Of a stretch of DNA of 46,449 nt, positions 8,856-16,033 are shown one piece after another (positions within the stretch are counted from its first letter, which is position 1; each line of letters opens with the position of its first letter). Below the pieces are notes generated by a model that was not told the origin of the DNA, searched no databases, and saw only the letters and a list, made by a program, of their open reading frames with translations. The position numbers were made by a program, and so were the translations under genes. This stretch comes from Absicoccus intestinalis (GTDB taxonomy: Bacteria > Bacillota_I > Bacilli_A > Erysipelotrichales > Erysipelotrichaceae), in assembly GCF_033971885.1 (NCBI RefSeq), contig NZ_JALBUS010000016.1, positions 1-46,449 of the forward strand, in the 5' to 3' direction.

Positions 8856-9622
8856 TATAAATTCTTTAACCGACGAAGATACGAATAAGTGCGATATCTA
8901 GCGAATCGTACTTTTTTTTCAGAGGTACGCACATAAATTTCATTGACATCATGTATGTCATGAGTCAAATGATCGTAGTATCCTTTCGCATAAGTCAAAT
9001 CCCCTTTGATCAATATTTCTCGATCTTGTCGCATGATATAAGGATTTCGTAATGAATGATGATTGTGATGCGAAATAGGCATGATCTCACATAGTTGCAT
9101 AACTTGAATATCAGAGTCAACAACAGCACCATTTAAAGCTCGATTCACTGCTGTTGAACCAAATTGGGTACTAATACATAATCCCGAACCGGTTGTATTT
9201 TCAAAGAATTCCTGATCTATGTATACATCTAAGCTTAATGTCTTACCAATTGTTTCAATACGTACTTCATTAAAGGCATAAAATTTTTCTTGTTTCTTTG
9301 GTAGAACAATCTCCAACATTGGAAACGCTTCAATCGAAGGTCTTCGTTTGCATAAATCATTCAAGAATAAGTTAATTTCATTTTGTGTATAATCGGTAAA
9401 AAAACCCAATGTACCTGTATGTATGCCTACAAACGATACCTGATCCAATTGATCGATATAAGCATGTATGCTCCGTAACATGGTGCCATCTCCCCCAACA
9501 CTGATGATCAAATCCGGTGCTTCCATGGAAAATTCCCATCCACTTTCTTTACATGCTTCTTTTATTCGTTTTGATACTGCTTTAGAATTGTCATCTCCTC
9601 GATCTATGATTCCAAATCGCAT
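8852..9622 (-). CDS. nadK: NAD kinase (ATP/polyphosphate-NAD 2'-phosphotransferase)
   Basis: NadK makes NADP from NAD. The signature GGDGTMLRSIH is at about residues 44-54 and a conserved NE (FNEVRIE) near 120. An in-frame ATG at 9682 is too far upstream; the ATG at 9620-9622 (MRFGIIDRG) has AAGGAG before it and gives 256 residues, normal for the family. An oddity is the second core motif, which reads GSGLCISTQFGSTAV where Bacillus-type enzymes have GDGLCVSTPSGTTAY: Asp, Pro and Tyr are replaced by Ser, Gln and Val. The fold assignment is sure; activity depends on whether the site tolerates this. The stop codon shares CTAG with the convergent SEDS gene. Confidence 0.85.
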   Translation of the reverse strand: MRFGIIDRGDDNSKAVSKRIKEACKESGWEFSMEAPDLIISVGGDGTMLRSIHAYIDQLDQVSFVGIHTGTLGFFTDYTQNEINLFLNDLCKRRPSIEAFPMLEIVLPKKQEKFYAFNEVRIETIGKTLSLDVYIDQEFFENTTGSGLCISTQFGSTAVNRALNGAVVDSDIQVMQLCEIMPISHHNHHSLRNPYIMRQDREILIKGDLTYAKGYYDHLTHDIHDVNEIYVRTSEKKVRFARYRTYSYLRRLKNLY

Positions 9623-9676
9623 CCAATCACTCCTTATTTGTATTATAATAGTATCATATGCAAGTGAGGTATAATT

Positions 9677-10219
9677 ATGCAAGAACCGATTGAAAGAGAA
9701 TTGAAAATTTTAGTTTCAAAAGACATATATAAAAATATGATTCATTCATATGAATTTACAAAACCATGGAAACAAACAAATACATATTACGATACAACGG
9801 ATCATTTCATAAAGAATCAAAAAGGAGCCCTACGTATTCGTACGATTGACAAGAAACATATTTTCACCTTAAAAATACGAAAAGATGCCATTACTCATAT
9901 CGAGTTGGAAAAAGAAATATCTGTGTCGAATCTGAAAGATATACAAGATCCTGAAATACTGAATTGGCTAGAAGAATATCATATTGATCTTCACCAGCTC
10001 AATGCAATCACCACATTTTCAACCATTCGTCAAACATACGATTTTGAACATGGGCAATTATGTGCCGATCAAACCCTCTATCCGAATCATACCGATTATG
10101 AATTGGAATATGAATATTTTGATCAACACGATGGCATCACATTCTTTAATCACATTTTAGAGCCATTCCATATTCAGTATATAAAAAATTGCCCCAGCAA
10201 AATTGCCCGGGCATTCTAA
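9677..10219 (+). CDS. CYTH domain protein (triphosphate tunnel metalloenzyme, YjbK-like)
   Basis: A 180-residue single-domain protein of the CYTH superfamily, which hydrolyses inorganic or organic triphosphates (adenylate cyclase CyaB, thiamine triphosphatase). The defining N-terminal ExExK is seen in IERELKILV (residues 4-12), and later tunnel-lining charged strands include LRIRTID, FTLKIRK and IELEKEIS, plus LEYEYF near the C-terminus. Bacillota homologues (YjbK) often lie next to a RelQ-type synthetase and NAD kinase; here nadK is the divergent neighbour while relQ lies about 34 kb away. The start has GAGG seven bases upstream. The real substrate is not determinable. It convergently overlaps the next gene by four bases. 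Confidence 0.82.
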   Translation: MQEPIERELKILVSKDIYKNMIHSYEFTKPWKQTNTYYDTTDHFIKNQKGALRIRTIDKKHIFTLKIRKDAITHIELEKEISVSNLKDIQDPEILNWLEEYHIDLHQLNAITTFSTIRQTYDFEHGQLCADQTLYPNHTDYELEYEYFDQHDGITFFNHILEPFHIQYIKNCPSKIARAF

Positions 10220-10956
10220 ATCTTATGAAATAAACGATAAAATAAACTTTTTGAATTATATTCTTCTTGTTTTTTTTGGGCTTCTTCCAATTGTTGTTTC
10301 ACCACATCAAGATTCGAAGTAGCCTCTTTTAATTTCTGATTTTCAGATTCTAATTCCTGTTTATGCATTAATAAAGATTGATTATTTTTTTCTAACTCTT
10401 CTTTATTTTCAATCAATTCCTGATTATCTTTTTCTAATTCTGTTTTTGTTTCAACCAAAGAATCATGTTTCGCATGAATGGACTCCATTTCATCCTTTAA
10501 TTTCTGAATTTCATCATCCTTTTCCTGTGATTCTTCCGTTAATTGCTTAATTTTTTCATCTTTTGTCTTATTCTCTAATAAAAATGTCTGACGACTTCGT
10601 TCCAATTCAGCTGCTAATCGCTGTTTATATAACTCTTCTATTTGTTGTTCTGACTTTTCTTTTTCTTCAATGATGGCTTTTAATTTTTCATTTTCATATC
10701 GTAATTCCACTTCGACTGTAGATATTTCATTCTTCTTCTTACGAAAATAATGAGACAATTTCTCTACACCTTCTGCTTTAATTGTGATCCGCCGTGTTTG
10801 TGGATTTTTATATTTATAACCAGCATTTGGATAATCTTTTACCAGTTTTGCCACAGCTTTATCTACAGTATTCCGTGATTTTGAAAAATGTTGGCAGATT
10901 TCAGCAATCTCCATATCATAATAGACATCAACGGGACTATCCTTTGATTCTGTCAT
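10216..10956 (-). CDS. Unrecognised HTH plus long coiled-coil DNA-binding protein (KfrA/RacA-like architecture)
   Basis: I do not recognise an orthologue. The 246-residue protein begins with a likely helix-turn-helix (about 14-40, IAEICQHFSKSRNTVDKAVA), perhaps with a wing to about residue 65. Residues about 75-232 are almost pure Glu/Lys/Gln/Leu heptad coiled coil, and it ends in SKSLFYRLFHKI, a short basic amphipathic tail. This resembles plasmid KfrA or DUF536 proteins and the origin-anchoring RacA of Bacillus in layout only. GGGAGG precedes the ATG by eight bases. Upstream is a 478-bp spacer packed with TCATAT/ATATGA repeats, several around its likely promoter, so autoregulation or a centromere-like role is plausible. 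Confidence 0.6.
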   Translation of the reverse strand: MTESKDSPVDVYYDMEIAEICQHFSKSRNTVDKAVAKLVKDYPNAGYKYKNPQTRRITIKAEGVEKLSHYFRKKKNEISTVEVELRYENEKLKAIIEEKEKSEQQIEELYKQRLAAELERSRQTFLLENKTKDEKIKQLTEESQEKDDEIQKLKDEMESIHAKHDSLVETKTELEKDNQELIENKEELEKNNQSLLMHKQELESENQKLKEATSNLDVVKQQLEEAQKKQEEYNSKSLFYRLFHKI

Positions 10957-11434
10957 AAATCATACCTCCCCACACGATACATGAACCCCAATTTTTTTAT
11001 CATATGTCGTTCCATATGACTGTTCAGATATGTAAATATTATACTTTATCAAAATCATATGACTTCATCTGAATTTCGTTCATGGTTTATTTTACATAAA
11101 ATTGATTATTTTTCAAGATATTCCTTTCATATTCTTTTTATGTGAATTTCCTATTACTAATTTTCAATCATTTCTAATTCATACTATTTTCATATTTTAT
11201 ATGATTTTACTTTTTCTCTATTCATATGAACGGAAATAATACCATTTTCATTCCTATTTATATCATATGATTGGTCATATTTAATGATTTTTCTATAACT
11301 TATTAAATATATGATTATCCTATCTATTATTCATATTTTATACCCTTTAATCTGAAAATCATATTCTTTAAAGATTATATTCTCTTTTCATTATAACTAT
11401 ATATTTTTTTCATATCTTTTTCCTATGAGTGGTC
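10957..11434. repeat. AT-rich intergenic array of TCATAT/ATATGA half-sites
   Basis: This 478-bp gap has no convincing gene. I count ten TCATAT on the plus strand (starting 11000, 11055, 11127, 11190, 11222, 11263, 11275, 11331, 11359, 11410) and six ATATGA (11014, 11057, 11199, 11224, 11265, 11309). Three make full palindromes TCATATGA (11055, 11222, 11263). For such AT-rich sequence I would expect under one of each orientation by chance. Spacing is irregular. A probable -10 for the HTH gene (TATAAT, minus, 11043-11038) is bracketed by palindromic sites at 11055-11062, 11013-11018 and 11001-11006. Confidence 0.65.
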
Positions 11435-12019
11435 CTATTTTCGATTCTCAAAGGCTTTTAGTAATGTTAGGCTATCGGCATAGTCCAAATGAGATCCCAT
11501 CGGAATACCATATGCCAATCGCGTTACTTTCACATGGTTTTTGAACATTTTTTCAAGATATAACGCTGTTGTTTCACCATCTACCGTAGGATCTGTCGCT
11601 AATATGATTTCTTCAATATTTTCCGATTCAATCCGATTTTTTAAACTCTCTATATTTAATTGATCCGGTAATATTCCTTTTTGTATATTAATCGTTCCGT
11701 TTAATACATGATAAACCCCATCATATTCTTGCATGGATTCAAAAGATTGTATGTCTTTAGGACTTTGAACCACACAAATCATATGATGGTTCCTATTTTC
11801 ATCAGAACAGATATCACATAATTCTCCATCAGATAAATTGCCACAAATCTTACACCGATGGATGCCTTCTTTCATATGACTAATCGCATGAATGAACGTT
11901 TCTCTTTCTTCTTCATTCCAATCTAATACCGTATATGCATATCGTTGAGCTGTTTTTTCGCCAACTCCCGGTAATTTTTGAAAAGCATGAATGAGATCTT
12001 CAAATCGTTTGGGATACAT
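11435..12019 (-). CDS. recR: Recombination mediator protein RecR
   Basis: RecR works with RecO and RecF to load RecA at single-stranded gaps. The N-terminal HhH region (PGVGEKTAQRYA, about 16-27) is followed by a four-Cys zinc finger CKICGNLSDGELCDIC (57-72) and a Toprim domain (from about 80) with ATDPTVDGE near 141. It ends with the usual C-terminal region containing GIPMGSHLDYADS. 194 residues is typical. GGAGG precedes the ATG. It follows dnaX by 12 bases; the nucleoid protein gene ebfC (yaaK), usually between these two, is absent. No clear terminator follows; transcripts run into the repeat array. Confidence 0.95.
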   Translation of the reverse strand: MYPKRFEDLIHAFQKLPGVGEKTAQRYAYTVLDWNEEERETFIHAISHMKEGIHRCKICGNLSDGELCDICSDENRNHHMICVVQSPKDIQSFESMQEYDGVYHVLNGTINIQKGILPDQLNIESLKNRIESENIEEIILATDPTVDGETTALYLEKMFKNHVKVTRLAYGIPMGSHLDYADSLTLLKAFENRK

Positions 12020-12031
12020 TCTATTCCTCCT

Positions 12032-13795
12032 TTAATCTTCTTTAACCACTAAATCTGGGAAAACAGATTTCAATTCACTTTCTATAGAATTTTCATCTTC
12101 TTGTTTTTCTTGCTTTGATTTGATTTCTATTTGCATAGGATTTGGTAAGGTATTATTTTTCCTTCTCTCCATATATAATTGCTTTAAACCATTTTCTTGA
12201 TCATGATCCATCGCAAATATTTTTTTAGGAACACCTAGGATTTTTTCAATTTCATTTTCAAATCCATGTTCTTTTTCATATATATTGATTTCATTGGCTT
12301 CTAAGGTCGATGGCACGCTTAATAGTAAATAGGTATCACCACTTGCAAATATTTTACTATTTTCAAGTAATGTGATCGTTCTCATCATATTCACATCAGA
12401 TATGATTTCTTTTCTTTTTTCATATTTTTGTGTATCTTCTATCTTATTTTTCTTATTTGCACCTACCAATAATTGGAGAAGGTATTCGTTTTCTAATATG
12501 ATTTTACTATTTTTTCTATCTGACTCTTTTAATGTTTCACGTGAAACATCATATAAGGAACCTTTACGATCATCAACCGTTTTATCGCTATTTACGACAA
12601 TATCATCCAATTTATCTGCTCTTTCAGATGGTAAATCATGTGAATTCGACGATATTTTCGTATTCTTTATCTGATTTTGATTATCTGATTTTCCTTTATT
12701 CTGCGCAGAAAGATCTTCATATGATTGCGTAATAACCTTTAAAAGACCGGCTTCTATATAATCGAGTATATTGGATGCATAGGTAAATTTATTAAAAGTA
12801 TCCATCAATGTATCCAATAAAGTCGTTCGAAACAATAGGGACGTATTATCAAAATATTTCATGATCACTTCTTTTCTATGTGCATTGACTAACGTTGTAT
12901 TTGGCGCATATTCCACAATGATACTATCCTTGATCAAGGAGATAAAATCTGTCGTAAATCGTTTTAGATCCATTCCTTGATTGGATATTTCCTGTAGCTG
13001 TTTCATCACCATTTCTACTTCTTTATTCAATAAAGATATATAGATTTTGCCAATATCTTCGATGGTGACCACACCATAGATTTGGCGTACATCTTCAGCC
13101 TTTATAGTCGATGAACAAAAGGCCACGCATTGATCCAATATAGATAAAGCATCACGCATACCTCCATCAGCCAAAGTAGCAATGATATCAATGGCTTCTG
13201 GTTCAATGTCGATATTCTCTGAAGCACATACAACATCCAATCGTACATGAATATCGTGTTTCGATACTTTTGTGAAATCAAATCGTTGACAACGGGAAAT
13301 GATCGTAGGAAGCACTTTATTTGGTTCTGTTGTAGCAAATATGAAAATCACATGTTTCGGTGGTTCTTCAATGGTTTTTAATAAAGCATTAAAAGCGCCT
13401 TTTGTCATCATATGAACTTCATCTATGATATAAACTTTATATTTACCTTCCATAGGTGCATACTTGACTCGATCAATTAAATTACGAACTTCATCTACGC
13501 CATTATTGGAAGCAGCATCAATTTCAATAATATCTGGATGACTTCCTGCTAATGCCATTTTACAGTTTTCACATTCTCCACATGGACGATCCGTATCATT
13601 CGTACAATTCAACATTCGGGCGAAGATCTTCGCAATGGATGTTTTTCCCGTACCACGTGGTCCACAAAACAAATACGCATGTGCAATACGATCTTGGATG
13701 ATGGCATTTTTTAATGTTTGAATAATGGCTTGTTGGCCTACAACATCATCAAATGTTTGTGGTCGATATTTTCGATATAAAGCTTGATATGACAT
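12032..13795 (-). CDS. dnaX: DNA polymerase III subunit gamma/tau
   Basis: The clamp-loader ATPase subunit. The N-terminal AAA+ region carries Walker A GPRGTGKTS (45-53), a zinc module with Cys residues in CTNDTDRPCGECENC (64-78), the DEVHM Walker B near 126 and the SRC sensor (ISRCQRFDF). Domain III follows to about 365, then a poorly conserved, charged C-terminal half. 587 residues is normal for Bacillota. No A6G slippery run suggests programmed frameshifting. The start ATG has GGGAG ten bases upstream and an extended -10 at 13820-13828. A perfect 16-bp parS lies inside the coding sequence of the C-terminal region. Confidence 0.95.
   Translation of the reverse strand: MSYQALYRKYRPQTFDDVVGQQAIIQTLKNAIIQDRIAHAYLFCGPRGTGKTSIAKIFARMLNCTNDTDRPCGECENCKMALAGSHPDIIEIDAASNNGVDEVRNLIDRVKYAPMEGKYKVYIIDEVHMMTKGAFNALLKTIEEPPKHVIFIFATTEPNKVLPTIISRCQRFDFTKVSKHDIHVRLDVVCASENIDIEPEAIDIIATLADGGMRDALSILDQCVAFCSSTIKAEDVRQIYGVVTIEDIGKIYISLLNKEVEMVMKQLQEISNQGMDLKRFTTDFISLIKDSIIVEYAPNTTLVNAHRKEVIMKYFDNTSLLFRTTLLDTLMDTFNKFTYASNILDYIEAGLLKVITQSYEDLSAQNKGKSDNQNQIKNTKISSNSHDLPSERADKLDDIVVNSDKTVDDRKGSLYDVSRETLKESDRKNSKIILENEYLLQLLVGANKKNKIEDTQKYEKRKEIISDVNMMRTITLLENSKIFASGDTYLLLSVPSTLEANEINIYEKEHGFENEIEKILGVPKKIFAMDHDQENGLKQLYMERRKNNTLPNPMQIEIKSKQEKQEDENSIESELKSVFPDLVVKED
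12533..12548. promoter_or_regulatory. parS: parS centromere site (ParB binding)
   Basis: TGTTTCACGTGAAACA at 12533-12548 is a perfect 16-bp palindrome. It matches the conserved bacterial parS consensus TGTTNCACGTGAAACA. It is embedded in dnaX, where it encodes part of DVSRETL, and lies about 10.6 kb from the dnaA-dnaN origin segment. The window also encodes ParA and ParB, so ParB should nucleate and spread from here. I saw no second perfect copy in the window. Confidence 0.92.
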
Positions 13796-13819
13796 AATAC
13801 ATCAACTCCCTGTTTTTTT

Positions 13820-13828
13820 ATTATAACA
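13820..13828 (-). promoter_or_regulatory. dnaX promoter, extended -10
   Basis: On the minus strand TGTTATAAT (13828-13820) is a consensus extended -10. The leader from about 13813 includes GGGAG (13806-13810) before the dnaX ATG. The promoter starts where the U-tract of the tadA terminator ends, a very tight terminator-promoter junction. Confidence 0.6.
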
Positions 13829-13866
13829 AAAAATAGCGGTCGTCTACGATTTCTTAGACTTCCGCT
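13828..13866 (-). terminator. Rho-independent terminator of tadA
   Basis: On the minus strand the outer stem AGCGG (13866-13862) pairs with CCGCT (13839-13835) and an inner GTCTA/TAGAC stem continues it, followed by ATTTTTTG. The tadA stop codon at 13844-13846 lies inside the stem, so the coding end doubles as terminator. Confidence 0.75.
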
Positions 13867-14302
13867 TTTTACGAAAAAAAGATGTCAACAAAGAAGCACA
13901 CTCTTCTTGTAAGAGTCCTCCTTCTACTTCAGGATAATGATTGAATCCTTTCACATCTAATAAATTTGTATTGGATCCTAGACAACCACCTTTGAAATCA
14001 TAGGCACCAAAATAGACCTTATCGATACGAGATTGAATGATAGCGCCCGTACACATAGGACAAGGTTCTAAAGTCACATATAATTCACATCCATCCAATC
14101 GCCAGGATCCTAGCTTTTTACAAGCTTTTTCAATGGCTAATATTTCGGCATGTGCTGTACTTACTTGCTTCTGTTCTCGTTGATTGTAGGCCCGAGCAAG
14201 AATATGATCTTCTTTTACGATCACACATCCTATAGGTACTTCATCTTTTTGTTCTGCTTTGATGGCTTGTTTAATTGCTTCTCGCATCCATTTTTCTTTC
14301 AT
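13844..14302 (-). CDS. tadA: tRNA-specific adenosine deaminase TadA
   Basis: TadA deaminates A34 to inosine in tRNA-Arg(ACG), needed to read CGN arginine codons. The zinc and catalytic residues are visible as HAEILAIEKA (about 51-60) and the PCPMCTGAI motif (81-89) of the cytidine-deaminase fold. It has 152 residues, as usual. The start ATG has AGGA upstream and lies only about 13 bases beyond the SRP RNA U-tract; the pairing of SRP RNA, tadA and dnaX is a known Bacillota neighbourhood. It ends within its own terminator stem. Confidence 0.94.
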   Translation of the reverse strand: MKEKWMREAIKQAIKAEQKDEVPIGCVIVKEDHILARAYNQREQKQVSTAHAEILAIEKACKKLGSWRLDGCELYVTLEPCPMCTGAIIQSRIDKVYFGAYDFKGGCLGSNTNLLDVKGFNHYPEVEGGLLQEECASLLTSFFRKKRKSKKS

Positions 14303-14315
14303 GTTCCTATCCTAT

Positions 14316-14400
14316 AAAAAAACTACTACACATGATAGAGCTCCCTTAGGGCTGCTTTGTTCCCAACCTGACCCAATTCAGAAGATATCATTGTAGTAGC
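14316..14400 (-). ncRNA. ffs: Signal recognition particle RNA, small bacterial (4.5S) type
   Basis: On the minus strand the segment folds into one long hairpin: CTACTACA (14399-14392) pairs with TGTAGTAG (14330-14323), and the adjacent ATGATA with TATCAT. The apical helix-8 core reads GGGTCAGGTTGGGAACAA followed by AGCAGCCC, matching the SRP consensus with a GNRA-type tetraloop. It ends in a run of seven Ts (14322-14316) that serves as terminator. At about 85 nt it lacks the Alu domain found in the ~270-nt Bacillus SRP RNA. It binds Ffh for co-translational membrane targeting. Confidence 0.92.
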
Positions 14401-14406
14401 GAAATT

Positions 14407-14435
14407 AGTGTATCATGGAAATGCATGGAGTGCAA
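14407..14435 (-). promoter_or_regulatory. Promoter of the SRP RNA gene
   Basis: Minus strand TTGCAC (14435-14430), a 17-base spacer and TACACT (14412-14407) form a good sigma-A promoter. It places the transcript start about seven bases on, at the beginning of the long SRP RNA stem. Confidence 0.75.
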
Positions 14436-14440
14436 CTATG

Positions 14441-14466
14441 AAAAAAGGTCATATTTTCATATGACC
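14441..14466 (-). terminator. Rho-independent terminator of serS
   Basis: On the minus strand GGTCATAT (14466-14459), loop GAAA, ATATGACC (14454-14447), then six Ts. It sits just after the serS stop and just before the SRP RNA promoter. The stem contains one TCATATGA. Confidence 0.85.
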
Positions 14467-14475
14467 ACTCGGATA

Positions 14476-15756
14476 TTATCCAATTTTTTTCTTGCCACCC
14501 ATATATGGTTGGAGTGCTTCTGGAATCAAAATCGTTCCATCTGCTTGTAAATTATTTTCCAAGAAAGCAATCAACATACGTGGAGGAGCTACACATGTAT
14601 TGTTTAGAGTATGTGCAAAATATTTATTACCATCATCATCACGAACACGAATCTTTAATCGACGTGCTTGTGCATCCGTTAAATTTGAACAAGAACCCAC
14701 TTCAAAATATTTCTTTTGACGAGGAGACCAAGCTTCTACATCCACGGATTTAGATTTCAAATCGGCTAGATCACCCGAACAACATTCCAATGTACGAACA
14801 GGAATATCTAATGTACGGAAGAAATCAACGGTATTCATATATAATTTTTTAAACCATTGTTTACTTTCACTTGGTTTGCATACCACGATCATTTCTTGTT
14901 TTTCAAATTGATGAATGCGGTATACACCTCGCTCTTCAATACCATGTGCTCCTTTTTCTTTACGGAAACAAGGAGAATAAGAAGTTAATGTATATGGCAA
15001 CTCTTTTTCATCAATGATCGTATCAATAAAACGACCAATCATAGAATGTTCCGATGTACCAATTAAATACAGATCTTCCCCTTCAATTTTATACATCATG
15101 CCATCCATTTCTTCAAAGGACATCACACCATCAACCACATTGGAACGAATCATATATGGCGGAATGACATAGGTAAATCCTCGATCAATCATAAAATCAC
15201 GAGCATAGCTTAATACAGCAGAATGGAGACGAGCAATATCTCCTGTTAAATAATAAAAACCATTTCCTGCAACTTTTCGTGCTGCATCTAAATCAATTCC
15301 ATTCAGACGTTCCATGATATCGGTATGATAAGGAATTTCAAAATCAGGAACTTTTGGTTCGCCAAAACGTTCCAATTCCACATTTTCAGAATCATCCTTA
15401 CCAATAGGAACTGTATCCTCAATGATATTTGGGATCATCAACATCTTCTTATGAACCGATTCACGCAATTTATTTTCTTTTTCTTCAATCGCATCTAATT
15501 CATCCGCTAAATTTTTAACTTTTTCTTTTACCTCTTCGGCTTCTGCCTTTTTTCCTTGTCCAATCAAAGCACCAATTTGTTTGGAACTTTTCTTGCGTTG
15601 AGAACGAAGATCATCGGCATGTTGCTGCGCTTGACGAAGTTCTTTATCTTCTTGTAAAACTTCGTTTACTAGATGAATTTTATTTTCTTCAAATTTCTTC
15701 ATCATATTTTCCTTCACAACATCTGGATTTTCTCGTACAAATTTAATGTCTAACAT
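14476..15756 (-). CDS. serS: Seryl-tRNA synthetase, divergent subtype
   Basis: This class II synthetase charges tRNA-Ser. It has the N-terminal long coiled-coil arm (about 30-110) and a catalytic core with motif 2 CFRKEKGAHGIEERG followed by YRIHQFEKQEM. Motif 3 reads NTCVAPPRMLIAFLENN, whereas Bacillus-type SerRS has GSGLAVGRTVAAILEN. Together with GSCSNLTDAQARRLKIR this makes the core look closer to the archaeal/eukaryotic-like branch than to B. subtilis, an impression from memory. 426 residues; GGAAAGGAAG precedes the ATG. Its identity is supported by the T-box leader. It has its own terminator. Confidence 0.92.
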   Translation of the reverse strand: MLDIKFVRENPDVVKENMMKKFEENKIHLVNEVLQEDKELRQAQQHADDLRSQRKKSSKQIGALIGQGKKAEAEEVKEKVKNLADELDAIEEKENKLRESVHKKMLMIPNIIEDTVPIGKDDSENVELERFGEPKVPDFEIPYHTDIMERLNGIDLDAARKVAGNGFYYLTGDIARLHSAVLSYARDFMIDRGFTYVIPPYMIRSNVVDGVMSFEEMDGMMYKIEGEDLYLIGTSEHSMIGRFIDTIIDEKELPYTLTSYSPCFRKEKGAHGIEERGVYRIHQFEKQEMIVVCKPSESKQWFKKLYMNTVDFFRTLDIPVRTLECCSGDLADLKSKSVDVEAWSPRQKKYFEVGSCSNLTDAQARRLKIRVRDDDGNKYFAHTLNNTCVAPPRMLIAFLENNLQADGTILIPEALQPYMGGKKKIG

Positions 15757-15771
15757 ACTTTCTTCCTTTCC

Positions 15772-15999
15772 ATAAAAAAAGAGACACTCTTACCCCTAAA
15801 GGGACGATGTCTCGCGTTGCCACCCTTTTTATCTTATTACTAAGATCACTCAACATGATAACGGTATGTACCGGATCCAATTACTTGATTCATTCGATCA
15901 CTCTAAGGTGCTTTTCATTGTTCTTGATTCGATATTTCCACCAACCATATCGTCTCTATCAATCAATCCGAATTACTTGTCCTTATCAAAGCTTTGTCT
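15772..15999 (-). promoter_or_regulatory. T-box riboswitch controlling serS (tRNA-Ser)
   Basis: The serS leader contains the T-box core GGGTGGCAACGCG (minus, 15825-15813) directly followed by a terminator hairpin, GAGACA (15813-15808) with TGTCTC (15786-15781) and a run of seven Ts. Upstream is a Stem I region with AGAGAC and GGTTGGTGGAAATAT, typical of the T-box stem I apex. Uncharged tRNA-Ser would stabilise the antiterminator and turn serS on. A possible specifier codon is AGC at 15912-15910, followed by the expected A. The specifier call is tentative; the T-box call is not. Confidence 0.93.
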
Positions 16000-16004
16000 C
16001 TATC

Positions 16005-16033
16005 TTTATAACATTCTTTGCTTCATTTCGCAA
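16005..16033 (-). promoter_or_regulatory. serS T-box leader promoter
   Basis: Minus strand TTGCGA (16033-16028), a 17-base spacer, TATAAA (16010-16005), with TG one base upstream of the -10. It overlaps the tail of the gyrA terminator, again a compact terminator-promoter junction. Confidence 0.72.

Noticed and set aside
10189..10200. Terminator for the HTH coiled-coil gene inside the CYTH coding end
   Set aside because: On the minus strand TTGC-TGGG-GCAA is followed by Ts, but a 4-bp stem is too weak to claim.
12032..13795. Programmed frameshift in dnaX
   Set aside because: No A6G-type slippery heptamer with a downstream stem was seen in the expected region.
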